Shown here piece after piece: positions 23,940 to 36,236 of a DNA stretch of 64,000 bases. The position numbers and the translations under genes are program-made. Source of the stretch: Ophioderma brevispina (Eukaryota; Echinodermata; Ophiuroidea; Amphilepidida; Ophiodermatidae). The notes under the pieces were generated by a model. It was not told the DNA's origin. It saw nothing but the letters and a program-made list of their open reading frames with translations, and searched no databases. Numbering within the stretch: the first letter of the stretch is position 1; each line of letters starts with the position of its first letter. Location: positions 1-64,000 of the forward strand of contig JAMKCH010051447.1 in NCBI GenBank assembly GCA_023653785.1, in the 5' to 3' direction.

Positions 23940-24640
23940 CTTGCAAAGCGGGAATATCACTATCTATCGGTCGGCTGTTCACCATGTAACGGCAAATGTG
24001 CCCGTCCATCATTAAGTTGGGGATGTCAGATGGATCCTGCTGGATGTCTCAGCAATCACGTCAACGACCCTTGTTTTGGCACGATAACCTCCATCGTGTG
24101 ACTACTTGATCAATCGTACGATGACAGTGCCCGGCAAATTTTGTGCACGGTGTTGGGCAACAGAACATGAAACCGAAGGGATATCTCAATTATATCTGTG
24201 CTTTGGTCTTCATGGTCCATGTCTCAGATCCATATAACAGGATAATGTAGTTTATTGCAGGCATTCCAAGCTTGTCCTTTGCATCACAGGATCCTTTTTT
24301 GCTGACGGCAACATAGGACTAAGATACTTGAAATCCCTGACCTCTTTGAGTTGGGTACCGTATGTAGTACAAACAGGTTGATGAATATCTTCCTCATTGA
24401 CAGTCATATATTCGTCTTTGTTGGCATTTTGATGTTGGTCGACTTTGTCTGCACCATTCTCAAGTGATGTTAGTAGATCTTGTGCACCACATATCAGATC
24501 GGCTGTTAGAGCTAGATCATCTGTGTAGTCATGGTCTGTGAGATGCTGACTTTGGTGACGTCTAGAACGCTTGGATTTGATGCTGGTTATTGTTTGCCCT
24601 GATAGTCAATTAAACCCATCCACATAGTAAACTCCGACAA
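23940..24640 (-). pseudogene. LINE reverse transcriptase remnant with YTDD box
   Basis: Minus-strand translation gives HQSQHLTDHDYTDDLALTAD, then LTSLENGADKVDQHQNANK, TYGTQLKEVRDFKYL and further broken pieces. This order (Y/F-x-DD catalytic box followed by K-T-E-Y-M and F-K-Y-L-G) is the palm and thumb of a non-LTR reverse transcriptase. YTDD departs from the usual FADD/YADD. Stops and frame changes throughout. Confidence 0.8.
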
Positions 24641-25221
24641 TGATTTAGGGTATCGCAAAAAAAAAAATGTGATGGTCGGCCTTGTTGCCCATAATGTCGC
24701 AATTTGATGAGGTACATTCATTGGAAAGCCTGCTTCATCATTAGATTTGTCCTTGCTGACCTGTTGAGGAGGGCAGAAAGCTATTCGTCTTGCCTAATTG
24801 AAGACCATGCGTGAATTGATGCTAAACCATCAAACCTAAGGCCATTGTTATCCTGTAGTCCAGAGGTTTAAGACCCATCTGGAGCAAAATCGTGCACTCT
24901 GTGATAGAAGTATAACCTTTTGTACACACTTAATATGGACCATAACCAATTATTTCAAAACGGGACCCCAGCTGGATTTGACCTGTGGTGGCCGTGGTGG
25001 CCATTTTTCAAAATGGCTGCCATTCCCATTTTATATGTCTTATATCTCGATTAATAACACTGATCTTTGTGACTATACCCCTGCTTTGAATGCCAAGGTA
25101 TCCAAATATGACATTATTTTGCAAATACATTCTGTCAGGTATTTTGTTTTCCAATATGGCCGCCAGATTGCACTAAAATTGACACTTTCCTTATATCTTG
25201 CTCAAAAATGATATTAACTAT

Positions 25222-26074
25222 TGTGTGTGTGTGTATATTTATATTTTAGGGCCAAAAAATCCAAATATGGCATACATTTTGAAATATCCTTTGTCAGTCC
25301 TTGTGTTTTTCAATATGGCAGCCATTTTGAGTTAAAATGAGCATTTATACTTAAAAGGAATAGTCAGTCTATTATTAACTTTTGAGATGTTTAAGACATT
25401 TGTTAGATAATTGCAATTAACAATTTTTAAGTTTAAATGAAAAAACTACTCCTGGAAATAAGTTGTGGACCACGGTGACGTCAACTAGGTTATTGTATTC
25501 CTACACGTGTGTGTGTGTATATTTATATTTTAGGGCCAAAAAATCCAAATATGGCATACATTTTGAAATATCCTTTGTCAGTCCTTGTGTTTTTCAATAT
25601 GGCAGCCATTTTGAGTTAAAATGATCATTTATACTTAAAAGGAATAGTCAGTCTATTATTAACTTTTGAGATGTTTAAGACATTTGTTAGATAATTGCAA
25701 TTAACAATTTTTAAGTTTAAATGAAAAAACTACTCCTGGAAATAAGTTGTGGACCACGGTGACGTCAACTAGGTTATTGTATTCCTACACGTGTGTGTGT
25801 GTATATTTATATTTTAGGGCCAAAAAATCCAAATATGGCATACATTTTGAAATATCCTTTGTCAGTCCTTGTGTTTTTCAATATGGCAGCCATTTTGAGT
25901 TAAAATGATCATTTATACTTAAAAGGAATAGTCAGTCTATTATTAACTTTTGAGATGTTTAAGACATTTGTTAGATAATTGCAATTAACAATTTTTAAGT
26001 TTAAATGAAAAAACTACTCCTGGAAATAAGTTGTGGACCACGCTGACGTCAACTAGGTTATTGTATTCCTACAC
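25222..26074. repeat. Three tandem copies of a 284-bp unit
   Basis: The string TTTTAGGGCCAAAAAATCC recurs with its GGG at 25249, 25533 and 25817, a period of exactly 284. Copies are almost identical: GAGCATTT becomes GATCATTT in copies 2 and 3, and CACGGTGACG becomes CACGCTGACG in copy 3. Each starts with a TG dinucleotide run and ends CTACAC. The near identity implies recent duplication. Confidence 0.9.
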
Positions 26075-26875
26075 GGATCTAAAAACCGATCAAAAACAAT
26101 GTATGCAGCTGAGTGTGCCATACATTGATTGAAAAGTGAACCATGCGAAACATGCAGGGCCGCAGGTCTGGTACACGATATAATGTTGATTCATGTTGAT
26201 GTCACCGCGGTACAAACCGTTTGAAAATGGAACCTACTGTAGGTTGCGAGTTTTAATTAATAACAAGACTTGTCTGATGTGTAGACATACTGCTATGTCT
26301 AAACATATCACCAAATATTGAATTTCATCTAAACATATAAATAATGTGACATAAAATATACGCCTGCTTTTGTGTCTATACTACCACATGTAATGCCGGT
26401 TAGCACTCAAGTTTTGTACACAGAGAGGTCAAAATTTCATTCAGACCGTTTGCTCTTGCAGTGTTATACATTCAAGCCTGTCTTCTTACACTGTTCTCTG
26501 CATCCCTCGGTACATCTACAACTGATGATTGCATGATGCACTTCACCAGTAGGTGGAAGAGTCAGTCATCTTCCACTGTACATTGGACGTTTCGAAAGTC
26601 CATCCAAAGTCTGCTCGATTTATGGCAATTCCGGTGCTCTGATAATTGTTTGACCCCATACATGACCTGCTACGTATCCTACTCACAACAGATGCTAGAC
26701 TAGCGCATCTTGTGTTTGTTGAATATTTCCTATTTCTATGCCTTTTCTGAGTGAATAACTTTTGTCTTTTACTATTAATGCCTACATTATTATTATTTTT
26801 CTAGCAGTTCCCACTTGTGGTGGGTCTCTGTGGCAGAAATCATCCTTCTCCAGCTGTGCCTGTAATGAACGTGCA

Positions 26876-27334
26876 TTAAAGGTGCAATGAGAGATTTCAC
26901 ATATCATGTGTTCCTAAAGCAATGTAAAAATTCTGATTAAGAAAGATGGGGATTAAGAAATCCCCATCTGAAAGGATTACGCTGAGAATTATTTCTTTGG
27001 TACAAAAATTGTGAAATTTGTAATTTCCTATAGGAGCAAATAGGAAACTCATCCTATGGTTTATATTGAAATATGAGCATATAAAAATCACCTTTGTTTT
27101 CACTTTTGAGACATTTCTGTAGCCAAATAAAAGAGCTTAAAAGGTAAGAGATCTACTACTACTACTAATAATAATAACAAATATTTATATAGCGCCTTAG
27201 CATTTAGAATGATCAAAGCGCTTTACATAGCCTTACATTTACAACATAACTACATACCGAGTGTCTAATCTATATGAAACCACTACATATGGCAGAAAAT
27301 ACGAATGCTTCGAAATGTCTCTTTGCACCTTTAA
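26876..27334. mobile_element. TTAA-flanked MITE (type b) with SINE tail inside
   Basis: TTAA at 26876-26879 and 27331-27334. The inner ends AGGTGCAATGAGAGATTTC and its inverse partner GAAATGTCTCTTTGCACCT nearly match. Inside, 27158-27240 on the minus strand is the tail of SINE type 1 (AAGCGCTTTGATC..., GCGCTATATAAATA, then TTATTATTATTAGTAGTAG). Confidence 0.7.
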
Positions 27335-27628
27335 TGCCAATATTAATGATTGGTAATATGAACTACAACAAGCTGAAATAGGGAGTCTGGGAAAGACTGA
27401 AAATCGAATGCTTGATCACCAGACTAAGTCTTATAAGTTATGTCTACAGATCATACTATACTTTTAAGTCACCATTTAGAATGTTTTCATTAGCAATTAT
27501 TACAATGTAATTCATTGCAATAATACAGTTGTATTAGACTACAATGGAGGATGGTTCATTTCCTCATTTCCAGGAGTCCCTCGATCAGTTAGGTAGACAG
27601 GATTTTTGGGGTGGAACAGTGGTCCTTC

Positions 27629-27901
27629 CAGGGCCGTAGCCAGGGGGGTGCGGGTGCGATGTACCCACCCAAATATCCAAAATTCCAAAAAGGTCCACAA
27701 AAATGATGTGTGCGAGCGAAGCTAGCTAGGAAAAAATAGGGGTTTTAGGCTTTTTTGGTCATAAAAGGGCAATATTTGGGCAAAAAGGTCCACTTTTGCC
27801 AAATGTACACCCCTCTATTGTGCAAAGGTCCACATTTTGGGAACAAGGTCCACTTTTGGAAAAATCCGCACCCCCCAGAGAAAATCCTGGGTCCGGGCCT
27901 G
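27629..27901 (+). mobile_element. hAT-like poly-G family element with perfect 8-bp duplication
   Basis: Starts CAGGGCCGTAGCCAGG, ends CTGGGTCCGGGCCTG. The 8-mer GGTCCTTC occurs immediately before (27621-27628) and after (27902-27909). Contains repeated AAGGTCCAC words. This copy anchors the family (also 657, 7200, 36933, 38011, 42601) to the hAT type of insertion. Non-coding. Confidence 0.85.
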
Positions 27902-28192
27902 GGTCCTTCTTCCACTGTGGTCTCCAATGTTGGTACTCCTTTTATGTTCAATATCATTGTAATTTTAATGTCTTTTTAATATACAATTTCTGTTTTGACT
28001 TTTGACCATAGAGCCTATTTGGCTATTTTAAGAAATATAATACACTTTACTAATGCTAGTTTATTAGGTGGTATGATTGTTGTAACAGCCTATCGCCCGC
28101 CTTTCACTAATGCCAACTCCTACATCTAAAATCGCGCTTTATAAGAATATAATATCATGCTAAATAGTAATAACATCGGAGAAAAAGATATA

Positions 28193-28563
28193 TTAAAGTG
28201 ACAGGAGGAGATTTTTGACGATACGAATTTCTCTTAAATTGTACTGGATCGGTTGTAGACACCTAATGAGAACGTTTCGTAGTTTTATTGGACAAATAAG
28301 CACAAACGAAAACCGGAAACCCTGTTTTGAACTTCCAAGCTATCGTAATCGTCCCTATAGAAAACCATGCTTTGAATTTCTGTCGTGCACGACAGAAATT
28401 ACTAAATCATCATCTTATTACATGAAGATGGTGTATTCGGCTTATTTACTTCGGGTGTGATCTAAAACATTGGAAAGCAGTCCAAATATGCAAAAAAAAA
28501 CACAACAGGGTTCGAAAAAAAATGGGGGTGCTTCTTTCTGGAAATGTCCTCAGGTCTCTTTAA
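28193..28563. mobile_element. TTAA-flanked MITE (type c)
   Basis: TTAA at 28193-28196 and 28560-28563. The ends AGTGACAGGAGGAGATTT and, reversed, AGAGACCTGAGGACATTT are imperfect inverted repeats. The 371-base interior is non-coding. Confidence 0.65.
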
Positions 28564-29376
28564 TATTATTGTCATTATAGGTTGCCCTGACAACATACGT
28601 CTAGACGCAAAAATCAATTCATTGTGTTATTTTGAACAAAGATATTTGAGTGCAAATTGGCGGCCATATTGGAATGAAATGGCTGCACAAGATATTATTA
28701 AAAAATTGTATCATATTTGAATTCCTTAACCCCGAAAACATAGGAATATACACAAAAATCAAGTCAACATCATTATTTTGTGCCAAGTTATAATAAAACC
28801 ATCGGTTTTAGTGTACATTGGCGCCATATTGGAAAACAAAGTGACTGACACGAGATCATTAACAAGTAGTGTCATATTTAGATTCCTTGCCCCTGAATAC
28901 AGGTATAGACACGAAGATCAAGCTGCTGTCGGTATTATTAACCGAGATATGAGGGATTGAAATTAAAAATGGCGGCCATTTTGAAAAATGGCCACAGTGG
29001 CCGCCACAGGTCAAATCCAGCTGGGGTCCCGTTTTGAAACAATTAGTTATAGTCCATATTAAGTGTCTGCCAAGTGTCATATTTCTATCACCAAGTGCAC
29101 GGTTTTTTGCTAATCCTCTAGACTACTGTTGAAGATATAGATTGTGAAATGTTGGTAAGGTTTTGTCTGGTATATACTTTTGGGTTATAAGGCGTGCGCT
29201 ACTCGAGCAAAGTCAGGTCGAGACGTACCAATCCGTTTTTTTCCTGATATTTCCAATTGTTCCATCATGGAATTTCCTAGCCGCATTGTTTGCATGACAG
29301 TAGATCATGTGCTTACTTGTGTTTGTAAACATTGATGTCACATCATCTATATGATATGTTATTACTTTTCATCTAG

Positions 29377-29538
29377 TCCCATGCAGGAAAGGTTACATTT
29401 CTAGGAGCGGGTTTATTCCATGCTTACCATGTCCCAATGGATATTTCCAGCCCAGTGTTGGCATGGTGTCTTGCATTCAGTGTCCTCAAGAAGCCACAAC
29501 AAATGGCAAAGGAGCAGTATCGATGGTGCAGTGTCAAG
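29377..29538 (+). CDS. svep1: SVEP1-like exon: cysteine-rich module 3
   Basis: 162 bases, phase 1 to phase 1, acceptor TTTTCATCTAG, donor CAAG then GTAAAG. The 54 residues start VPCRKGYISRSGFIPCLPC, continue PNGYFQPSVGMVSCIQC and end VSMVQCQ. Cysteine spacing is again C-x12-C-x2-C-x13-C-x2-C-x16-C. This is the third and last GCC2-type module and the reading frame is intact. In SVEP1 the EGF repeats follow directly, as they do here. Confidence 0.92.
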
Positions 29539-29954
29539 GTAAAGTAGGGAGAAGATTATGTGCATCAATGTCACTGTGGTCCAAAAACTGTCCCATAATT
29601 ACGAATTGAAATTTTAAATTGAAATCATTTTTCTATCAAAAAGGTATGTACACTCGGGAATTTAGCTTAGCTAAAATGTGTTAATTAAGTTTTCTATTGC
29701 ACACTGGTTCACTGACCGTATAAATAGCATGTTCATTTAAAGCAAAATTCTTTCGGGGATATGTCCTGTAGACCATCACACAGACGCACAGACACACACA
29801 CACTAACACACACTAACACAAACACATACATAGTAACACACAAACACAAATACGTAAAATTATAGCAAATGTGCAATTGGGTTCTTATTATTCACATTTT
29901 GTGAAACGAACGACGTGGGTAATATTTCTGTGCATCATTATCCACACATCCACA

Positions 29955-30336
29955 TTAAAGGCCGACTCAGAGATTTCCTGAGGAGGGCGCCTCCATTTCC
30001 AAAAAATCGTGTTTTTTGCATGTAAACTAATGCTTGTCCATAACTAATCACTGTGTGAATTGGCTAAGCTTAAATCGAATTCCTTCTATAGAAACTCCCA
30101 ACTTTTTTATAAAAATTCCGGATCGGAATTTTTGTTAGACAACAGTATGCATGGACAAATACTACAATACTACACATAAATGTTTACTGCATCAAACGAA
30201 AATTCGATTCATCTCAAATTTGTTTTTTTGTTGTTTTTGGAATTGGCATTTTAGGTTTCCATCTTTAGTTCTAGCTGACTATTTTTCATTTATTACAAAA
30301 AAAATAATCATTCAAAATCTCTGAGTCAGACTTTAA
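29955..30336. mobile_element. TTAA-flanked MITE (type d)
   Basis: TTAA at 29955-29958 and 30333-30336. Inner ends AGGCCGACTCAGAGATTTC and, reversed, AGTCTGACTCAGAGATTTT agree over most positions. Non-coding, 382 bases. Confidence 0.75.
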
Positions 30337-30540
30337 AATGATTGGCTATATTCTTTCCCCCAAAGTTTACTTTGTTTTTATTAGCCAATCAAAAATGAAA
30401 GCTAGGTTACTTCAATAATATGCAACTATGTCGTCTGTCATCATAGTTGTGTCAAAAGCCCCCTCTAATACCCACGTGTCATGAAAATCTGATCTGTCAT
30501 TTTAATTTTGCTCTATAGAAAATGACAGAAATGTTACACA

Positions 30541-30590
30541 TACATACGTCATACTACTACATACAGTACATACATACATACATACATATC
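30541..30590. repeat. CATA microsatellite
   Basis: Imperfect tandem CATA units. Confidence 0.85.
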
Positions 30591-31607
30591 GTTCTTTTTT
30601 CTTTATTGCAATATGAACCACGTAACATAAATAACTATATTATAATTACAATAATTACAGCGAAATATATATATCAATAATTTTGCTTCAATGGAGAAAA
30701 TGAGATCTTTAACGCAAGCGACTGCAAAAATACCCCACACCTGCAAATAGCACAAATAATCGCGCTAATGACGCTGGAATACACTTTTGGACGCGCTTTT
30801 TCCAAATAAAAACAATGTTTTAGCCAATGGCTGCACTGATGCGCAGGTATTTACAATCGCGTTACTCAACTGCTGCCCCTTAGAAAAACCAGTTTCTTTA
30901 AGCCGAGTACACGCTTATGACTACTTCAAGACTCCCACAATAATTAATATTGTTTTTTAATTTTAGATTTTTTAGTTTTTTTGTTTTTTTTAAAAGGATT
31001 TTTTAGTTGAATTTTGTATGGTAGCTGGTGTTTATAAAGGCATCAAATGGACAAGCGATTTCAACAATAAAAGTTGCTGGTATGACGGTCACGAATGAGT
31101 ACACGGTTTTCTGTGCATGATAATCCAAAATCGATTGGGCTTGTCAAGTAGATCACCTGTTATAATCTATCAGTGAAGATATCAACATTGGGGTGTAGTT
31201 TCATGATCTTCGTTTCTAATATGAGTACGATTCTGTCATGTCTAGCAATATAAATATTTCTATATTCCATGCACCGCATTCATGATATGGGATACAGTAT
31301 CAGCTGGTTATTGCAAGATTAATTGTTTGGGTATGTGTTTGGAATTCTAAATGCAGTAGAGAATTGCATTCTAGTCCCTGCATGGCGTGATTTAAACATA
31401 AATCTGATAGGTCATCATCTAGAGCCAGGTTTGACAAAATATTTTGTTGAAAAGCATGACACATTCTATTCAAAAATCCGCCCTTGCGATTTAAGGTTAC
31501 ATAACCTATTAACCTACATAACCTCTACTACCAGACTTCAATGAAATCTTCATTTAACTTTGCCTCTGATACGAACATGACAAGAAATTTTAAAGCATCC
31601 ATACGTA

Positions 31608-31695
31608 ACATACATACATCATACATACATAATACATACCTACATACATAATACATACATACTACTACATACATACATCATACATACATACATCT
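31608..31695. repeat. ATAC microsatellite, interrupted
   Basis: Repeated ATAC units with frequent TA/TC interruptions. Confidence 0.85.
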
Positions 31696-33551
31696 ATAGT
31701 GATTTTCTATTATAGGGTGAGTGAAAAAGATTTACACTATATTTCAATTTTAGAAATTGCTTTTATACATTACAACAATATGTTTCATTATATCCTTGTC
31801 CTTGGTAAAAAAATCGAAAGTTTACCTTTTCGCATTTTGTAGATATGGTAATTAACGGAAAGCCGCCAAAACCATATTGACCACGGTTGTAGATTCTTCA
31901 CGTCCACAGCAGAAAACCCTTGATTTACTCTCATCTTAATTCCTTAATAATAACATTTGCTTTCTTATGAGTAACAACCATTACCTAATCCGTAGCAAGT
32001 GTTGTTGATAATATTTCTAAACAATATCACTGACAATGGGGAGGGGACGCATTTCCCCCTCCCGCATCCCCATAGGCATGGATCTGAACCTTGAAATAAG
32101 CTTTAGCTACCCGTCCAAAGGCATGAAATATGGGAAACGAAAGCAGAAGGGAGTAAATTAAAAGAGAGGAAAGGGAAGGAAAAGATTTTTTGATATGCAA
32201 CGGGAAAAGACAGAGGACTTGAACTGTGTGTATGTTCAAATATTGATTCCTCCAGTACCCCCCCATCAGATTATCAAGATAAAGGCAATCGGTGAAAAAT
32301 GTTTGTCAACCGGCTGTATTGCATAGAATTGCCTAGATATTTGCATTCAAAGTTTCCCTCCGCGAAAATATTGTTCTACATTGTGACCAAATGGGTAGAA
32401 GGAGTACATCCTGCAGTGTTATAATATTTCTGGTCCCATAAGACATATTAGAATTTGGGACTCATTTGGAAAAAATCAGATTAGTCGGAAATCTTTGCTC
32501 CGGGGTTGTCCTGATAACTTTGTTTTTAATAATTAAGATATGACCGAATTTTGTATAATTGCTGTGGCAATGGTGTATTTTATTTATTTATTTCCTCTTG
32601 AAATACATGGTCCTCTCGACTTATACCTCTACACTTTTGAAATATGGTATTTGCTCATCCGTTCTAACGTCAAGCATGTCCGCGAAATTGTGTATGTTTG
32701 TGGTATTTTGAGGTCAAGCATCATTGTATTTCTTTCTTGCACTATTAGAAAAATGACTTTAAAAGTAAACGTTTTGTAGGGCTATAATTATGTTTGTATG
32801 TCTGAATCAAATTTATACCTATAATTATTTTGAGTCTGTCCGTACCTGTACATTTTGTATGGGATGGCACTCTGACTTTTAAGGGTAATTTATTATGTGT
32901 CTCTCATAAGTTTGTGGAAAGACTCATAATAGAAACTAGGCCTAGGTGACCTGAACATGGAAACATGAGGAACATAATCGTTTAATGCGGTTAACACATA
33001 ACGTCTTTCATTTCTTACTAGGTTTGGGGAAGAATTAGATTATAAGTCATTCAATGAGACAAGTCTCCCATCGGTGGTCTACCATGACTGCTTTTCTACT
33101 CCATTTTAAATGATGGTAATCTCAGTGTTCCATCGGGGTATGTATGTACATGTCAAACCAGGATTCACAGTAGTTTAAACAATACTTTAGAGTTCGGAAG
33201 TGTTAGATTAGGGGAAAACAATACCAACAGTTGCCACAACTTTAAGGCCAAATGAGCGGTAAGAGTCTGTTGTCTCGATTCACATTGACATATCAAGATC
33301 AATAGCCATAATATTGCAATAGATTGGTTTGCACAACATCGTTTGGGGGAATGGAAAATTATGCCACTTTTTTTCTTTGCAATGTAAAACAAATATGCCC
33401 TTGGTTTTTTTTATCGAAGTCGAATTTTTGCACGTTTGTATAAGATTGTTGATAATATACCCCTGTATTTTACTAATACTGACAGACCACACTTATCAAC
33501 ATACTTCTTGAAATTACCCGAAGCTTGAATGTTCTTTTCATGTTGTTCTAG

Positions 33552-33665
33552 GGGCACTCTGTGAGGTGGTACATCATGAATGTGAGCAGATGTTGTTTAA
33601 ATATCCTCTGTTGTTTGACCCAGTAAAAAACGGCTTCACTTGTGTATGTTTGCCTGGATTTCAAG
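33552..33665 (+). CDS. svep1: SVEP1-like exon: degenerate first EGF module
   Basis: 114 bases, phase 1 to phase 1, acceptor TTGTTCTAG, donor CAAG then GTAGGA. Reads ALCEVVHHECEQMLFKYPLL, then FDPVKNGFTCVCLPGFQ. The G-F-T-C-V-C-L-P-G-F-Q end is the C4-C5 loop of an EGF module, and its sixth cysteine comes from the next exon (GDTC). Between the first cysteine (HHEC) and C4 there are no cysteines, so C2 and C3 of a normal EGF are absent. Placement after the cysteine-rich modules and before calcium-binding EGFs matches the first EGF of SVEP1. Frame intact. Confidence 0.8.
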
Positions 33666-34197
33666 GTAGGAACCTTTGAGATAGTCAACTTTCCTTTGTT
33701 TTGTATAAGAACAAAACCTCATCCTTTGGATTTTATAATTCATTGAAGAGTAAATATAAAGGACAGTGTGATTATGGTTTCTCTAAGGGTAGAGAAGACA
33801 TGCAGAGAGATGGGGAAGGAGGGAGAAGGAGGGACAAATGAGAGGAACGATGGGTAGGGGAAATACAAAAAAGTCTGAATGTGGTGCACAAAGAAAGGAG
33901 AACAAAGGAGAGAGACAGAGAAAGACAGCGAAAAAATAATGGAGAATGTGAAGAAAGGGCCAAACTGACAGTAGTTCGTTGAATATGGAAGAATTGATCA
34001 TGATTGTGTATATACCCGTGGTATGTGCATGAATGTATTACAAGACATTCGGAATTCCTTAATTCAACATAATGGATGGTACAGACATATCACGACAGAT
34101 TTTGCTTTAAAATGAACATGGTATTTAATCGGCACGACCCATTTGCAATAACAAACTTTAAATTAACACATTTGCTAAGAATCTATCATTGTAGAAA
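33666..34197. other. svep1: Intron with purine-rich tract
   Basis: 33785-33950 is a strand-asymmetric GA-rich stretch (GGAAGGAGGGAGAAGGAGGG and similar). No exon seen. Confidence 0.5.
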
Positions 34198-36071
34198 TTA
34201 AAGGTCCCTGCCTCGATCCGCTAATAGCCTTGTCCCCAGACGCCCCAGATTTTACCTGAAGTGGTCAACATTTTGACAACAGAAGAAAGCTACTATTTTT
34301 CTCATTTACCCTGTGAAATCCTAGAGCCACAGGATGTTTGGTTTGGAAGTTATGAGCAAAAATGTGCCCCATTTTGGTCGACGAATATTAATTTTATACT
34401 TTATCTCTCACACATTAAAGATAAAGAAACGCAAAAGAGGCAGGAATTGGATAGCAGCTTTTTCTCGCCGTTTCATGCGGTTTTAATGCCACAGGCATTC
34501 GGCCTTCAAATTTGTGCTATTTTAACAAAGATGGCCAGCAGCAAGCAAGACCATTTAAAAGTACCTCGGCAATTAAATTCATACATAACATTTCACATGA
34601 TGAGCAGAAAGGCAAACATCATACCACGCCAAAGAAGCCTATGGTAGTATCAAACAATCAAGATCAGATTTAGCATGAGCAGAAAGGCAAACATCATACC
34701 ACGCCATAAAAGCATATGGTACTATCAGATTTAGTATTTGAGCAGTATGAATATCATTCAAATATGTGCTATTTTGACAAAGATGGCCAGCAGCAAGCAA
34801 GACCATTTAATAGTATCTCAGCACTTAAATTCATATCAATTCACATGATGAGCAGCAAGGTAAACATCATACCTCGCCATAAATGCCTATGGTAGTATCA
34901 AGATTTAACATTAGATTTAGTATCAGATTTAACATTAGAGCAGTATGGATATCAAAATCATTTAGCTAATGTGTAGCCTTAATATTTATCTAATATAATA
35001 TAAAGCCCCACCAGAACAGTCAAGGTATTAAATCGAAGTACTAGCACATTATATTAATATAATTTAGCACAAATAAGCAATATACATGAATTAACACTTG
35101 GTAATTGATAATATTTGAAATTCACTCATTTCACACCAGAATTCGCCAGCGAAGTGCTACGTGTAATCCGGTCGGTACTATATCAACTGGATCACGCTTT
35201 TGAGTCCTGCACCACGATCGAAATGATCACTACACAAAGTCTATGGCGTGCAATAACATTCCAAAAGGTGCGTGATCCAGTAACTAGTGAGTTTTGTAAC
35301 CACTTCGATGACGAATAGAAGTGATTTACACAATTGGCATTTACTATAATAGCTACCTAAATTCCACACCGGAAACAGTAGAGGACGTAGCGAAATTCCA
35401 CACCAGATACAGAGGTGGAAGTGGTATAAATTTACATAATTTTACACGCCTTGGCCAAATGAATTTTACTAGATGGGCACGCCAGAAAATAATATATGTG
35501 TTGCGCGATATACGACAACAAGGACAATTCAAGCCGGAACCGCTAAGAATTTATCAGGCTCACACAAATTAGTATTTGAAAAAAATGCAATTAATTCTCC
35601 CTAAACTCCACATATAGATAAAGGCCTATTCAAGTATATGACATACACGAAGTAGGTTGTCCTAAGACATAAGCATGCACGGTAATAAGTAAAAATAGCC
35701 TTAGGGAGAGGTGGGAGGGTTAAAATAACCTGACCGCATGAATCGGCGAGAAAAACCAAGTGACGAAAAAACCGCGAAACAGAGCTAAACAGGAGCAGCA
35801 CAAACCACAAGGAAAGCTACGTCACGGGCAGAGTGCGCAGTGATTGGCCAACCATAACAAAACCCAAAAGGGCAACACTGTGTCCAGATAACTGGATTTA
35901 TGTTAACCGCAAGGTGGTACCATAAATGGGGCTTACAAAATCATGTTTTGAGCTCTCGCATCAAAACGGATGGAAATATCGGCGCGAAAATTTACAGATG
36001 GGGTTTTGGAGTAAAGGCCAATCTATCAAGTTGAAAACTTCATATCCTTAAATCGGGTCATCCCCCTTTAA
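34198..36071 (+). mobile_element. TTAA-flanked element, family R, apparently with nested insertion
   Basis: TTAA at 34198-34201 and 36068-36071. The left 230 bases and the right 140 bases (AATTTACAGATGGGGTTTTGG to AAATCGGGTCATCCCCCTTTA) match the two halves of the 357-base copy at 46244-46600 read in reverse. The 1.5 kb between them is absent from that copy. It contains a roughly 255-bp imperfect duplication (34507-34730 and 34762-34950, sharing GATGGCCAGCAGCAAGCAAG) and two adjacent open frames (35115-35318, 35321-35572) that I do not recognise. Confidence 0.55.
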
Positions 36072-36236
36072 TGAAACAATGTAGCTACTGAAGAAGTAGG
36101 TGTATTTTTATTGGATTTCAAAGATATCATGAAGATGAGATTTGTGCAAAACAGAATTCTTGCTTTTAACCCACACTGTTACACACTGAAATGGAGCACA
36201 AGGAACGAACTAACTTGGATTCGATATCTATTTCAG

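Larger units (their letters stand above)
24853..29128. mobile_element. 4.3 kb fold-back structure with composite arms
   Basis: The left arm (from about 24853) and the reverse complement of the right arm (to about 29128) share GTAGTCYAGAGG, CGTGCACT, CACTTAATATGGAC, AAACGGGACCCCAGCTGG and TTTGACCTGTGG. Inside each arm are diverged units of roughly 190 bases carrying words such as CAATATGGC(G/C)GCC and TATATCTCG. Between the arms lie the 284-bp triplication (25222-26074), two TTAA elements and a poly-G hAT element, evidently later insertions. Resembles a fold-back or satellite-bearing DNA element; no transposase recognised. Confidence 0.65.
29539..33551. other. svep1: 4 kb intron with microsatellites
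   Basis: Holds a CA-rich microsatellite (29777-29845), the TTAA element at 29955-30336, CATA repeats at 30541-30590 and 31608-31695, and otherwise AT-rich sequence. No exon recognised. Open frames at 32540-32779 and 33329-33511 have no protein-like features. Confidence 0.5.

Noticed and set aside
26461..26890. Two exon-like stretches with CAG acceptors (26461-26703 and 26815-26880) inside the fold-back region
   Set aside because: Neither shows a recognisable module, their frames do not join with the flanking SVEP1-like exons in phase 1, and they lie inside repeat-derived sequence.
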